64,000 bases of DNA. Origin: Saururus chinensis. Lineage: Eukaryota; Streptophyta; Magnoliopsida; Piperales; Saururaceae. Positions 24,975 through 37,641 of this stretch are shown here, piece after piece. Both the position numbers and the translations under genes were made by a program. How positions within the stretch are numbered: the stretch's first letter is position 1; each line of letters starts with the position of its first letter. The notes under the pieces are model-generated. The model worked only from the letters and a program-made list of their open reading frames with translations, ran no database searches and had not been told where the DNA came from. The stretch covers positions 10,720,501 to 10,784,500 of the forward strand of contig CP141146.1 of NCBI GenBank assembly GCA_035235625.1, read 5' to 3'.

Positions 24975-25658
24975 CTAGACGGAGTAGCTCCAGAGCGGTA
25001 CATCCACTTCTCCATCCATGTCATCCCAGTGGAACCTATCTCCCGCACATGCTGGAGGGGAGAGAGGATAGAGCAGCAACCCCTCCCCCATGCTTGTGAA
25101 GGAAGTGGGCAAGCCCACGGGCCGTTCCTCCTCCTTCAGAGGCCCATTTACCGCCGCTGGTCCCTTCTCAGCTCTCGGCCCATGGGCCTCCCCGCCGTTC
25201 TGCCCCTCCTCCCGCGGCCGGAATGCCTCAGCTGCCTCCGCCGCAGCTCGCTGTATGTCCCTGGCGCTGTCGGATTCTGGCGCGGGCAGTAGACATGCCG
25301 TGTCCGGGAAATTCAGGCACGCCGAGGAGCCCCGAAGTGCCAGCGCAGCAACATCGTGGGCCCGGGCTGCCATCTCCGGCGTCGGAAAGGTGCCCAGCCA
25401 TATCCTGGACTTCTTGTTGGGCTCCCTCACCTCGCACACCCACTTGTTCCCGTTCCTCTGCCGCACCCCCCAGTAGACCGGGTGCCTCATCTCCCGGAAC
25501 TTGGTCCTTCCCGCCCGCTTCTTCTTCCTCCCCGCAGCCGTCGCCGCCATCTCCATCGCCTCCTCATTGGAAAACGCCCCCCGCCGCAGGCCGCTGCTCG
25601 GAGACGACGAGCTCTCCTCGTGAGCATCGGAGTCGGAGTTGCTCAATGTGTTCTTCAT
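24975..25658 (-). CDS. DREB1: DREB1/CBF-type AP2/ERF transcription factor 1 (227 aa)
   Basis: Intronless. The ATG at 25658 is chosen because the longer frame begins with GTG, and the TATA box at 25744-25751 puts the transcript start near there. The N-terminus is Ser/Asp-rich. A CBF signature-like [16 protein letters not shown] (45-60) precedes the AP2 domain (about 61-118), which has the DREB-type V74 and E79 (WVCEVREP), WLGTF and [12 protein letters not shown]. The DSAWR-type motif is DTACLLP (W to C at 122). An acidic tail ends in LWSYSV, the CBF activation-tip motif. DREB1 proteins bind DRE/CRT elements (A/GCCGAC) and induce cold genes. Odd points: YWG instead of YRG at 62-64, EMRHP instead of ETRHP, and the W122C change. 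The frame is open throughout, so this is an intact gene, possibly with altered DNA binding. Confidence 0.88.
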   Translation of the reverse strand: MKNTLSNSDSDAHEESSSSPSSGLRRGAFSNEEAMEMAATAAGRKKKRAGRTKFREMRHPVYWGVRQRNGNKWVCEVREPNKKSRIWLGTFPTPEMAARAHDVAALALRGSSACLNFPDTACLLPAPESDSARDIQRAAAEAAEAFRPREEGQNGGEAHGPRAEKGPAAVNGPLKEEERPVGLPTSFTSMGEGLLLYPLSPPACAGDRFHWDDMDGEVDVPLWSYSV

Positions 25659-25743
25659 CAAAGCAGCAAAACAAAATCCAAATTTAGTACCCACAAAAGG
25701 ATTCACCAACACCAGCACCAAAAGTACCACCGGCTCAGCCTTT

Positions 25744-25813
25744 CTTATATAGGGAGTGAGGGGGAAAACTGGAGGTGACCCACGTAAGGATCGATTTGAG
25801 CTACGTCACGCGG
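25744..25813 (-). promoter_or_regulatory. Core promoter of DREB1 gene 1: TATA, ABRE core, CAMTA motif
   Basis: On the minus strand the order is CCGCGT (25813-25808), TACGTGG (25786-25780) and TATATAAG (25751-25744), about 86 nt before the ATG. The arrangement is kept at gene 2. CCGCGT is the core bound by CAMTA factors in Arabidopsis CBF promoters, and ACGTGG is an ABRE-type core. Function here is inferred. Confidence 0.55.
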
Positions 25814-27565
25814 AAACTGATCAAGTTGGGCAGATAGATGTTAAATGAGGCGAGGTGCGATGGATTGGGAGAGGGGATGGACCGGGGCGGGGGTGGGTGG
25901 GAGGAAGGGGCTCATGTAATGCCAAAAGGGAGCTTTTTAGATTATTGAATGAACAGAGACCCGTCGGTGTCCGACCGCACGCCATCTTTTTTGTTCGGTG
26001 GAGTCGGTGCTTGAACGGGGTTTTTGCAGGGTTTTGACCGTGATTGAGGATAAGTTCCTGGTCGACTGTGGTGTTGCGCTGGGTGGTCTCATCTCAAGCA
26101 CGTGTTTTTAAAAATTTGACCCGACCCGGCCACTGACCCGGGTTGGTGGGTGCGTACGAGACGGGGAAAAGAGCGGTTCAATTGGGAAAATTTCGAGAAA
26201 ACCCCAAAAATCACTCACTCGTTGAACCTAGTCTAATTGATGGCCTTCAATTCATTGATCGGAGATTATTAACGGCTAGTGAAACTTTACTAACGATTTT
26301 TTTAGTAAAGTTAATTTGAGTTCAGTCTAATCAGTTGGGCTAATTTTTAAGACGGGTTTCATATTCAAGCCCAGCTAACCCGAGCGTTTAACCAGACCCA
26401 ATCATCTTTTCAAACCGTCTTCTAATTATAATCTTCCGGTTGAACCGAGTTGACCCATGATTAAACTGGAAAAATTCGGACCATGCCACCAACCCAGGTC
26501 GGTGGCCGGGTCATTTTCAGGAACACTGATTCAAACGAAGGGGATAAATCAGAGTCAAGGTCTCCGTAGGGGAGTCGCAACTGGAATTCAAAAGTCAAAA
26601 TACAAAGCCTGTCGTCATGATCTTTTAGTGTAAACGTCATGTCGGTGTCATGTTGGTGCAAACGTCATGTTGGTGCTAAGTCTGGTTGAATGAAGCAGCA
26701 GAGCCCTGCTATGCGAGATGGAGGATGACAGATACAGACCAGACATTTTTGGGAGCCTGACTTTTGCGTCTGATATGATGAATCTGCGTGGCCATAAACA
26801 TTCATTAAAAAAAGATAAATTATATTATACCTTTTGACTTTTAATAAAATTGTAATTAACCTTTAACGTTTAAAAAACTATATATAGAGAGAGAACAAAA
26901 CAGTTAATAAATACTTCATTCACACCTTAATAAGTGTCTAGATTAGAAAATTAAAATAAATTAAATTAAATTTATATTTTTTAATTTAAAACTTATTACC
27001 AAATGGAGAAAATATTTTTAAACGATAAAAATATTTTATCCACTTAACTATTACAGGGGCTACCAACAATGAATAGCATGGTAGGAAACAAGTGGAAGAG
27101 GTAGAGCATCTGGCACGATCTTATTGGTCGCCACATCCTACTACTCCTTAGAGGTTAGGTATATAGTAATATTTTTGTTGTATGAAAATAACTATTAAAA
27201 GTTTTCTTACTGGTGAGGATTATATAATATTTTTTAAAATATTAAAGAGTATAATTAAAATTTGTGAAAGGTCAAGAGGTACATGTACAATTTATCCAAG
27301 AGCCTTGTTTATATGAATCTAGACTCATGCATGATTGTGTGAGCACATGCATTGCACACGTTTGGATTTCAATCTGATGGCGCACATAACTCAAGGGGAA
27401 AATTCGTTTCTGCCTCCTTCTACCATGGAATCTCTATTGACGATCCATGATGCCTAGGTTCACACTCACGTGCATGAGCCTAAGTTCATATAATTTTTTT
27501 CCTTTACCCAAACGACTACTTCATGTGTCCCATGACCACGATGAGTATAGTATGGACATACTATG

Positions 27566-30500
27566 GTCATGTGTAAATGTAGATGCCGAAAAAATAGAGT
27601 CCCTCCATCCAATATTAATCGTTACATTTAAAAAAATAGTAATTTTTATTGAATGGTGAAACCTACTTTTCAAATAAGGGAAAATAAGCTCATGATACTC
27701 TTTTTTAGTACTCAACCACTTTAATTGAATAAAATAAATAATTAATATGAAACAAACTTTTTTGTTAAATAGAGCTAATAATATAAAACAAAGGGATTAT
27801 TTTTTGTAGGCCCAAAGAACATATTAAAAGACAACATATACAAGCATCACAGACCCATGACCCGACCCATCATTAGTACGCCCTATGTACCTTCTTGTTA
27901 GTGAGTATACGTATCATATTCATAAGAGGAAAACTACGCTTATGGGAAGAGAGGTCGAGAGCAGAGGGTAGCTTGTAAATGAGGAACAAGAATATGGGCA
28001 ACTACATTACTTTCCATATCCAAAAGGGTGTTAAATTTGTGCCTTCGTGCAGATGCACCCCTGTGCACCTTGGGACACTACTTGATTCCTTTTCTTTTTT
28101 CTTGTACACACATCAAATGCTCCCATCTCCTCCCCCGAAGGACGTCTTCCTAGAGAGGGGTGGTCCTATCTATCATGCTAGCGGGATTGACAAGTCGATT
28201 CTTATTCTATTTAGTTTTTTTTTCTTAAAAGAGCCATTTAATACCTATTTTACTATTGTTATGTCCCAACCTATGGGACAGTGTGCCCACCTATGAGCTC
28301 CAGTTTGGGTGAGTAATTATTAGTTAAATGTTCATGTTATGGGTTAATTAGTAAATATTTTATATTTTTAGGGAGTTATTTTATATTTTTGTTAATTAAC
28401 ATTAGTGTGCTTTTAAGAGTAGATTGTGAGGTCTATTAGTTTTTCTTATTTAAGTGGAAGGACTATGCCCTTTTGAATTATTTAATGATTAATTTTGGTT
28501 TTAGCCTCTATTTTTTCTCCCTTTATCCTCCTCTTTTTTGGCTGTCATGTCATTGTGGTCACCCGACCACAACAAATATGTTATTGAATGAAAATCTAGC
28601 TCTCACGATCCCTTATTCAAAGTTCTATGTAAAATAATAATAATTTTTATTAAAGAGTAAGATCCATGGTTAAGAGAATTGAAATAAGAGTATTTAGCTA
28701 CTTAAATCAAACCAAATAGAGCTATTAATATGGGCATTTTTTTCTCTAAATTGAGTTATTAATATGGGACAGGGAGAGTGTTATACAACGTACAGAAATT
28801 CAATCTGCAGGCTCGGGCATATTAATCTTTTTCTACAAAATAAATTAAAGATTATAACAAGATTTTGTGACAAATTGGTATATCACAGGAATAATCTACA
28901 AGTATGTTAAAAAAATACCCAAATAAGGAAAATATATCAAACACGAAAATTACAAAGTAAATGGTACGTATGCTTGTGGGAATCATGACACCTCCAATAT
29001 TTTCTTCCCCATTTTTTATTGACCCACTAAATGAAGATTACGAAAAGGTATCCAGTAGAACTCTTTTTTTTATATGGTTATGCATAGGTTTATGTATATT
29101 TTGACATATATATTTAAGTTAAAACTTGAATGTCATATCCACCACCATGTGGCCAGAACGGTTCCACAGGATAATATTTCGAATTAAATCTCATTTTTTT
29201 CAACATGTCGGTACCCAAAAGCGGTGTGGCTCATTCATTGCACAGTCACGTCAAGACATCAAGCTTTCACTCCTAGCTGTTTGCCTCCATTGGCATCTTC
29301 CCATCTCCATGTCCCAAGAGTGTGGCTAAAGACGACACAAAACCTCTTCCAAGTTGGGCTCTTGGTGAGCCCCAGAAGCTAATATATAAGTAATTGAATC
29401 AGAACTTATCTCCGAGGTGAGGTTGGATGGATAAGAATGGAGGATATGGACATGGAGGGTGGGAGGAAGGTGTGTGTGTGTCTGATACAGTGTAATGCCA
29501 GTAACAGGCTTAATGCCAGTAACAGGCTTTTGAGATTAAATAAACTCGGGACCTGTCCGTGTCAAGGGAAAAGGCCAGTCATGCCACTCTTGCCCTCACC
29601 CGTCCTTTTAGTTAGGTGGACGGCCGCGGACTGTACTTGGCCTTCTTTTAGCTTGGCTGGTTTTTTGGGAAGGTTTGGCCCCGAAACCGGTCTTTACTCC
29701 GGGCGAGTCAACTGGGTTTTACAGCTTTTGAGACCCTATCGGTTATTTCCTTCGCTAAAGATTACCTGGTAAGTCAGCACGAAGGAAGCATCTTTAATAC
29801 TCTTCTCTAATAATAAACTTAGAGTAAGGAGGGTTGAGATCAGTTATGTATGTACTTTTACCACAATAGGCGAGAGTGTAGACCCTAACTGACGAAGAAA
29901 TATAGGAGCCTTTTATCTATAAAATCAATGGTGCACACATTAGCATATATTAGTGCTAGTAATATTTATACTTACATACACCACCAAATATATTGTCGAT
30001 TTCAAATATCAAGGACTTGTATAAATTTCTCACGCTGAGCTCATTCTCAACAGGAGATCCTCTATTAAACCTATATATATAGAGAGAGAGACTATTATTA
30101 TAGTGAAAAAGGGGGCAAAAATTTTCTTTAAAAGTTCTAAATTACCTTTAAACCTTATTTAGTTGAAAGTACTATTCAAAGAAATAATTTTTTTCAAAAG
30201 TCTTAAACTACCTTTAAACCCATTTAGTTTAAAGTCCTATTCTAAGAGACAAATGCGTCTGAAAAAAATTGTTTAAAAATTATAAATTATGCCTAAATAC
30301 CCCATTTAGGTAAAGCACATATTCCATAGACCAAACCGAATAAGCCATTACAAAAACAGGAGGAAAGCAAACAAACAACAAATTCCTTTATCATAGAAGA
30401 CTATGCAGAATTTTGATCAAGCTCTAGTTAGTTAGTTGAATGTCAGATCATGGTGTCTGACCACTCCTAATTTGAGGACACTTATTTTACGTTGGAGGGA

Positions 30501-31450
30501 GTATTATTAAAGTGAAAAGGGTGTGAAGAATTTTGCTTAAGAAGTCTTAAATTACCCTTAAACCTTGTTTAGTTAAAAGTCATAAGCCATTAATAGAAAA
30601 CTGATAATTTTGTTTAAAATCCTAAACTACCCTTAAACCCTATTTTGTTAAAATTCCTATTTCGTACGTAAACATGCAATAGATCTATAATGAAAAAAAT
30701 GAGATATAATGTTCATTGGAAATTTGGAACAAGTAATGTACGAGCAGTACTAGGATCATATGCACGTGAGGATGCTAATACGGTGTTTGGTTGAACTTTT
30801 TCGTTATCTTTTTCTACAACTTTGTATTTGAGGGAGTGGAAGGTCGCACGAGGCATTTGGGGAAAGGTTCCATATAATTGAGATTGTGGGAACTTATTAA
30901 AATGCACGGTATAATTTTTTTATAGAAGTGAAACACCTTTGAGGCAGGTGTTGGATTTTTTAAAAATAAATTAAATTTTTTTAGAATTAATTTTAAAAAA
31001 TCACAGTAAAATGTGAATTATGATTGATAATAATTTTTTTAGAATAAATTTAAATGTCATGTCAAACCTAATTTTAAAACTTTAAACTAATATAACTCTC
31101 TCCCTCGAACTCGGATATGCACGTTCTTGGTATTGTTATGCTTCTAAATTCAAGCTCTATGAAATAAAATCCCATAAAGGTAGGTAATTTTGAATTTTAA
31201 AAGTGGGTCCTACCTATATGGCATGCTTCTTGAAGGTCAAATTGATATAAGAAGTAACTGTTAAAAAATAACAAAATTTCTAATTTTGAAATGGGGGCTA
31301 GGAGCCGGAATCACCTCATGAGGTGATTTGGTGATTCTAGCCGATTCCAGCTCGAAATGGCTTAGAATCAATTTTCAAGCAAAATTTTTAATTTTACATA
31401 CCTTTTACACACAAATATGATTCCGATAATTCAAATCGGAATTGGGCGGA
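27566..31450. other. Gene-free stretch with MITE-like debris
   Basis: No convincing gene is visible. Parts align with the flank of DREB1 gene 3 (28880-29450 with 58690-59470). Stowaway-like ends (CCCTCC..TATTAAT near 27601; GGAGGGAGTA near 30494) and an LTR-like fragment (31090-31200, minus) are visible. A 20-bp phrase built on CCAGTAACAGGCTTAATG is tandemly repeated at 29487-29530. Confidence 0.45.
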
Positions 31451-31458
31451 ATCAATAA

Positions 31459-32143
31459 AATCTTATAAAAATTCCATACACACCCCCTTAAATTCGGCAA
31501 AACCTATCGGGGGCTCGGGTTCGTACATTTCTCCTAGGAGGAGCTCCACTGAGAACACAAATCTGACATGCCCGACGAGGAGCACAACCTCTTGTTGACT
31601 CATTCTTCCTCCACTGCCACCACTATTGGGCTGTTGTGCCTGCCCCATCCCTCCTCCTCTCCCGTTACCCCAATTTGACCTCCTTTGCTATGGATCGCCA
31701 CCGCCACTGTCACGATCGGCATGTAACTCTACCACAGATGGCCAATACCACCTCAGCTCCACCTCTTCCCTCTCACATTCGTCCGTCTTTGGCCCACGCT
31801 CCTCCTTTTCCCTCTCACCTTCATCCTTCTTCGTCCCACACTCTGCCACCTCTTATCCCTCTCACCTCCTTCTGTTGTTCCTCATCGCCGCCTTCTACCA
31901 CTAGCACTCTACTGTAAGCCGCCAACTGTCAATCTTCCCCAACTCACCTCACTCGCCGAACCTCCTATCACATCGCTCCTCTCCAATGGCCATGCTCCAT
32001 CACCACTCTCTCCACCCGTTGATGACTAGCTACTGGTATTTACCTCCTTCGGCCTTCTGATCTTTTCTCCTTTGCTCCGATCACCTCTCCTCCTCTTCCC
32101 TCCTCTCTTATCACCCGCTTGCTTCATCTGCTTACACCACCAC
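31459..32143. other. Pyrimidine-rich stretch, no assignable gene
   Basis: C/T-rich DNA that gives overlapping Ser/Pro/His-rich frames on the plus strand and a short frame on the minus strand (31463-31648). None has a recognisable domain. The segment abuts the truncated left end of the gypsy relic at 32144. Confidence 0.4.
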
Positions 32144-33104
32144 CTAAACTAATGCTTCGTCCGTAGAATTACTCTCTCTTGAATTGTTCTTGTTCTATTT
32201 TTGCTTTTTCAAGTTATTTTTTAAAAATGTTAATGTTGATAAAATTTTGTGCTTACATTGCTTTACTGTGTGCATTTTTGGATACTATTGATTTGCTTTG
32301 AAGAATAGTTATTTAATATAAATCCCCAAAACTACCAAATCATGAAAGATAGTTACTTAGTATAAAGCCCAAAAACTATCGGAGCATAACCCCTTGATAC
32401 CTGCTAAGAAAAATAATCAGCATTGTGCGCGTATGGGTGTGGAGCATCATGGGAAAGCTCCTCATTTAATTAAGCCTCTCAATGCCCCATGAGTGTCGGG
32501 AGGAACATTGTCTAGTATCACGACTATTGGATTGATCGTCACCGGATGAACTGTCAATTTTTATTATGTTCCTGAAATTGTTTCCTAGACAAATTGTTTT
32601 TAAGGCAAAAATGAAGATTTTTTATTATTTCATGAATTTTTTCTTAGCATTATTTTAGATATTAACACGACCTACTAAGTATTAAAAAAACTCACCCACT
32701 CCTAGACTCTACAGGGTTTAATACCGGAGCAGAAGTAAAAGAAGAAGGATTTTTTAGCTAAATCATCTGAATACTACTTCATATGTAGTTGTAATTATTT
32801 TGTGACTAATATGCAAAGGCAGAATATGCCTCAATTTTTGTATAACTATGGGCTCTACACACAGTGACATGAGGCATGTAAAACAATTTTACTATGCAAT
32901 GTAAAATAATTTTACTACACATAACATCTGATTACTACTCCATATAATGTTTTTGTCTGTGCTTTTACTCCGATGGATTTTATTATTTAATTTTGACATT
33001 ATGTGTGATTTTATAGTTATGTGTCTCGACGGTCGTCACGTGGCCGTCAAATGAAATTTATATTATTTATATTATTTAAAAATGGTGGCCGTCACAACAC
33101 CAGT
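32144..33104 (+). mobile_element. Truncated 5' LTR remnant of a gypsy relic (family C)
   Basis: It aligns with 38393-39189: CTAAACTAATGCTT, TACATTGCTTTA(C/T)TGTGTGCA, GGGTGTGGAGCATCATGGGAAA, CTCAATGCCCCATGAGTGT and GGCCGTCACA all occur in the same order. The 5' part of the LTR is missing. The match stops at GTCACA, after which only the last stretch of an internal domain is present. Confidence 0.7.
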
Positions 33105-33220
33105 CTTCTGAGGAAGGAACGTGGGAGTTTGAAAGTGAAATGTGGAAGAAATATCTAGAACTTTTTGAAGATTGACAAGTTCAATTTCGAGGATGAAATT
33201 TCTTTAAAGGGGGTAGTTTG
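33105..33220 (+). mobile_element. Terminal internal domain and polypurine tract of the gypsy relic
   Basis: TTCGAGGATGAAATTTC followed by TTTAAAGGGGGTAG is the typical end of a Ty3/gypsy internal region. The polypurine tract AAAGGGGG is at 33206-33213. The downstream LTR should begin directly after it, but a 4.4 kb solo LTR is inserted in between; the GTTTG at 33216-33220 is its left TSD. Confidence 0.75.
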
Positions 33221-33984
33221 TGTAACACTCGGGATTTTTCACACATTTTCCTCAAAATTCACGGAAAATTTTTACAATATAACGTCTGTAAATCGGAGGA
33301 AAAATGACGAAATCAAAACCTGATAAAACAGTTTATAATTCAAAACACTAAACATCCATTTTTCATCTAAATATTTTCATCACACGGTCAAACATCGTAC
33401 GGCCAAAGCAAATATCATCAGGCGCTACTCGAAAACACACGTACGACTAAATTGCTATGATCATAGACTTTAAAATACAAAACACTCCCAGGCATCCCTG
33501 AGTGCAAGTCCCATAACAGTCCACAGACTAATCTAAATGAAAGTCCAGAATATAAACATCTTAATGTCTTGTCTCACCCAATACATCGGATCGTGGCACA
33601 AATAAACTCGCAATGAATCAAGCATATACCTGAGTCAACGGAAATCATCCACCGCTGAAATGAGCATCCATCTCTAAGAGTTCTCCAACACACACCTGCA
33701 AAAGCCTCCCGAACCACGGGGCTAAAAATGGTAGGGTGAGTATTTTTATACTCAGTAGGAAAATACCTAGTAGGGGAAATCCCAAATGGTGAACTCAATA
33801 AGTTCATAAATACATGCGTTCATGCAACTCAAACATGAAGCAGATAGGCATATCTATATCATGCTCATACGCATACAAACATACCAAATGCACCATCGTG
33901 CCAAAGACATACTAAAAGCACTATCGTGCTAAAATCGTACCCTCAAACAAAACATACACAACACCCTTATCCAGGGTCTTACAA

Positions 33985-34290
33985 GCTTACTCGTACCATC
34001 GTACGCATACTCATACAACATACGCATACTTGTACGACCTTACTCGTACAATCATATGCTCACTCATGCGACCTTACTCGCACATCTTACACTTACTCGC
34101 ACATCTTACACTTACTGTCTTGCTCGGATTTATACGCTTACAGTCTTACTCTTACAATCGTACTTATACTCTTACAGTCGTGCTCATACTCATACTCATA
34201 CAGTCGTACTCATATTCATACACTTACAATCGTTCTCATACACATATGCTTATAGTCGTGCTCACACTCATAATCGTACACATATCAACG
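33985..34290. repeat. TACTCGTAC/CTTACAGTCGT-type short tandem array in LTR A1
   Basis: Irregular tandem units built on ACTCGTAC, ATCTTACACTTACTCGCAC and CTTACAGTCGTGCTCATACTC. This gives Ser/Thr/Tyr/His-rich frames in all three phases, which are not genes. The matching part of copy 2 (49200-49550) has extra 37-bp units. Confidence 0.75.
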
Positions 34291-35469
34291 ACCACTGAAG
34301 CTCATTACAACTAATAAGCTCCAGCGTCGAAATAGAAAAGAATGCCACTGGGGCAACACCTTAACCTTCGGGGAGTGACTAGACGCCATGGACTTTTCCG
34401 AAGGTAAGGCACACCAATGCTCATGGGGCACTGGATCAAACAGGTAAGAGTAGATCCATGATACTACTTACCTGAGCGCGCAAACATAAACACCCACACA
34501 TAAGGGGTCATACAGTTGCCCACCGTAATGGGTCTTATAGTGCCAGTGCCACTCTTGGGCAGAAATCGTACAGTGCCACTCTTGGGCAGAAACATACAAC
34601 GCTCTCAACAGAGCATCAAACGTCTGGGCTTCATACAGCACACAGACAAAGCCGGAAACGTACATCGCTCTCAACAGAGCATCAGACGTCTAAGTGCTCC
34701 AAACAGCACATAGACAACATCCCGCAGGATAAACACCATGGCAAGACATGATAAATGCTCAGCCGACTCATTATCGGCTAGCTCAAACACGGAACTTAAT
34801 CCGTCGAACCCTCAGGTCTCAAACTCACAACGCTATCATTAGTTGTGCTTATAGTTCAAGTTTGAATTAAGTGCATTATGCGGTACAATTATGCCACACA
34901 AACTCACAGTGCTCGACTGATCAAACTGAAGCTGAGCCCGATCCGAAACCCTAGTTCGTCAGGGCAGCAGACTTCCTTAATCCATCCATATCATGATCAA
35001 ACCTCACCGTATAACGAACCCTTACAGTCTTACATACTCAGCCATCTACCTTATGGCCAAAACAGCGTACACAAATGTCATCATACTAAGCTCCTCAGAG
35101 CCAAACCCAGTTGTCGCCCTCTTACTTATACCTCACTTATTGAGCTTACTTTTCACTTCATAATTTGTACATTATGCTTATACAATTATGCACACTCTTA
35201 CTGTCTGATCACTCCCCCAAACATACGCTCTGATACAAACTAAACAAACCACTCCAAATCCTTGCTCGTCATACCCATATCCTCTGTCATCTGTCATACG
35301 CTTACGCATCCCACATCCAATCCAGATGAAGCCTCTGACACCTCTTACTGTCCATCGCCCATACCTCTGCCCGCATACACTTACACATATCCATAACAAC
35401 GGCCAATAGCCATCATACATATGTATGTGTATCACACATACGTATAACATATACATACTGTCATACATA

Positions 35470-35810
35470 CATAACTTACAACCATGCTCACTAGCCATCA
35501 CTAGTGCATACATACACATTTATACATACGTCAAACATACACGCTAGCCATCACTAGCACATGCATACATACGTCAGACATACACGCTAGTCATCACTAG
35601 CACATGCATAATCCATACATACTCCAAACATGCACGCTAGCCATCACTAGCACATGCATAATCCAAACATACTTCAAACATGCACGCTAGCCATCACTAG
35701 CACATGCATACATATGTTAACATACATACTAGCCATCACTAGCACATACTCAATCAACATACAAAACTTACCAACAAACACGCTAGTCATCACTAGCATA
35801 TACTTACATC
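35470..35810. repeat. CGCTAGCCATCACTAGCACATG minisatellite in LTR A1
   Basis: About seven imperfect units of 40-60 bp, each with the inverted-repeat core GCTAG..CATCA..CTAGC followed by an ACATGCATA-type spacer. Copy 2 carries about four units (50805-50985). Confidence 0.8.
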
Positions 35811-37641
35811 CAACATACTTACAGCCAACATGCATATCGTATGCATTTCAACATACCATATAATCATGCTTACATGCACATCATGCAATCCTAGCATGCT
35901 ACTACTCATTCAAGCATGCTTTCATGAAATTACGAGTTCAAAGCTCCCCTACCTCATAATCATGACGTTCGATGGCGAGCACAAGATGATGGCGGCGTCG
36001 GCGGCGGAGTTGGCAGCCAAAAGCTTTGCCAAGCGAAGAGAGCTGCTGTCCCGAGGATTTTAGGAAGCGCCGGAACTAGTCACGGCCAAACGGGGTGTCA
36101 GAATCAATGCGGCAAAACCCGCGATCCACGGCGGCACACTAGGGGCAGTCGGGAGAAATGTCATGCCAACACATGTGGCGGTGCGACTAGAAGTCGAGGG
36201 TGTACTCACTGAAGATCGGCCGGTGGCTAAGACGTGCTCAGCCGGCCACAAGACGTCGAAATCGGCGGTGGACAGCACCCAACGACGACGATTTCGGTCA
36301 ACAAAGGCCCACATAAGGGCAGAGAGCGTGGGGCAACGCTCGAGGACAGTGGAGAGGTGGAGGAGGACTCTAGTGGTCAACTCCACTCGGTGGCAAAGCC
36401 ATCCGATGGTCAGGCAGCACAAATACGACACCTAAACACAAAAATGCACGCGTGGCCACATGCACACGCGGCCAAATAGTGCCACTATAGGGGGAGATGG
36501 GTCGGACGGTGGCGACCCAAAGCCCACAAAGGGGCAACGAAGCTAGGGCCAGGAAGTGGTGGCCGATTGAAACGGCGACATTGCCGATCGCCACCCACAA
36601 CCAATACATTTGGTGCGGGCAACTGTGCATCTCGCACGGTATAGGGCAAAGGCAAGCGGCCCACTCCGAACGGAGGTGTAATTGGCCAAGTGGGGCTGAC
36701 CCTCACTGTCGCCGAGCCGGGGCAGAGCCCACGATGGCCAAATGGCCCACGGCTCGCCAATGGCAACGACCCGAGACGCACCCAAAGCGTCTAATCGGGC
36801 GGATCAAAACCATAGGGGCGAAGCGGGGTCGAAAACGACAACCCCCTACCGACACTGGGTCGAGGTAGGCTGGACGAAGTCCTACCGGTGGCCGGACAAT
36901 GACCGGAAACACACCGGCATCCAAAAAAATCTCACAGACAGTGAGATGCAAAATGTAAACAAAAACCCGACCAAAAGATCGGCAGCTCACAGCGGAGCGC
37001 AGAAAGCACGGTGGCGGCTCTAGCCAGCGCCTATGGGTTCCTAGCGGCCAACTAAACATAAGTCTAGTTGAGAGCGGCCGCAAACGATGTCAAAATCGTA
37101 CACCCACAGTTCAAAAACGGGATTAAAGGAGAGAAAAATCCCGAAAAAGGTTCGGTACCTCGTGTAGGAGTGAAGAGGCCGTGGCGGCGGTCATAGCCGG
37201 TGTCTACGGACTCGTGGCGGTGAGGCAAAGCAGATCCTGACAAGAATCGTCGGAATCCGACGATGGAGGAGGGAGAACGGAGCGACCAAAAATGGGCTCG
37301 GGTTTTTCCCAAAAGTCACTAGACGTGAAAATCTTACTGACTTCGAAAGTTTATGAATGTCGGTTCTGGAATCCGACGGAAGATTTATATATAATCTTTT
37401 TAATTTTTACTTCTACGTCCCTAACACGCGTTCACCCACCGGTTACGCGTTGTAACTCCAAAATTCGCGTCGTAAGCACACAGTGAGGCCCACGGCCTGC
37501 GACTAAGCCCCACACCCGACTCTACGAGTATAAATATGGGGAAAATATATAAATACGAATACGCCGAAGCGTCACATTTTCTCGCAAAAAATGACCAGAA
37601 AAATCACAGAAAATCATAGAAAATTCAGGGACATTACAGTT

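Larger units (their letters stand above)
23906..27565. repeat. Paralogous block D1 (GEN1 3' flank plus DREB1 gene 1)
   Basis: From the GEN1 3' flank (TTTTTATGCTGCTTGTAATTT near 23950) through the DREB1 gene to GTATGGACATAC near 27560, the sequence aligns in order with 42843-48390. The matches include non-coding stretches, so the duplication was segmental and not a retrocopy. D1 lacks several insertions found in D2. Confidence 0.8.
33221..37638 (-). mobile_element. Solo LTR, family A copy 1 (4,418 bp)
   Basis: Starts TGTAACACTCGGG and ends GGGACATTACA, with a perfect GTTTG TSD (33216-33220 and 37639-37643). The minus strand is the likely sense: read that way a TATATATAAAT box (plus coordinates 37384-37394) lies about 250 bp from the end, followed by a long leader. 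The GAGT..ACTCACC block (about 33735-33760) sits near the other end, as in the LTR 2991-10653. It contains GC-rich frames (36.0-37.1 kb) with no domain and two satellite-like arrays. It is nearly collinear with copy 2. Confidence 0.85.

Noticed and set aside
25659..25730. N-terminal extension of DREB1 gene 1 (hydrophobic MVLLVLVLV.. start)
   Set aside because: The first codon is GTG, it lies at or upstream of the expected transcription start given the TATA at 25744-25751, and the paralogue lacks it.
33926..34314. Thr/Ser/Tyr/His-rich 80-189 aa ORFs in the LTR arrays (also 49.0-49.6 kb)
   Set aside because: Short tandem DNA repeats stay open in all three frames; no coding signal.
35470..35810. 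CRISPR-like array (regular repeats with variable spacers)
   Set aside because: Plant nuclear DNA inside an LTR; units are imperfect minisatellite copies and spacers are themselves repeats.
36060..37083. Several 90-126 aa ORFs on both strands in LTR A1 (and the same in A2 at 51.2-52.3 kb)
   Set aside because: They are open by base composition only; frames differ between the two LTR copies through indels and no domain is visible.
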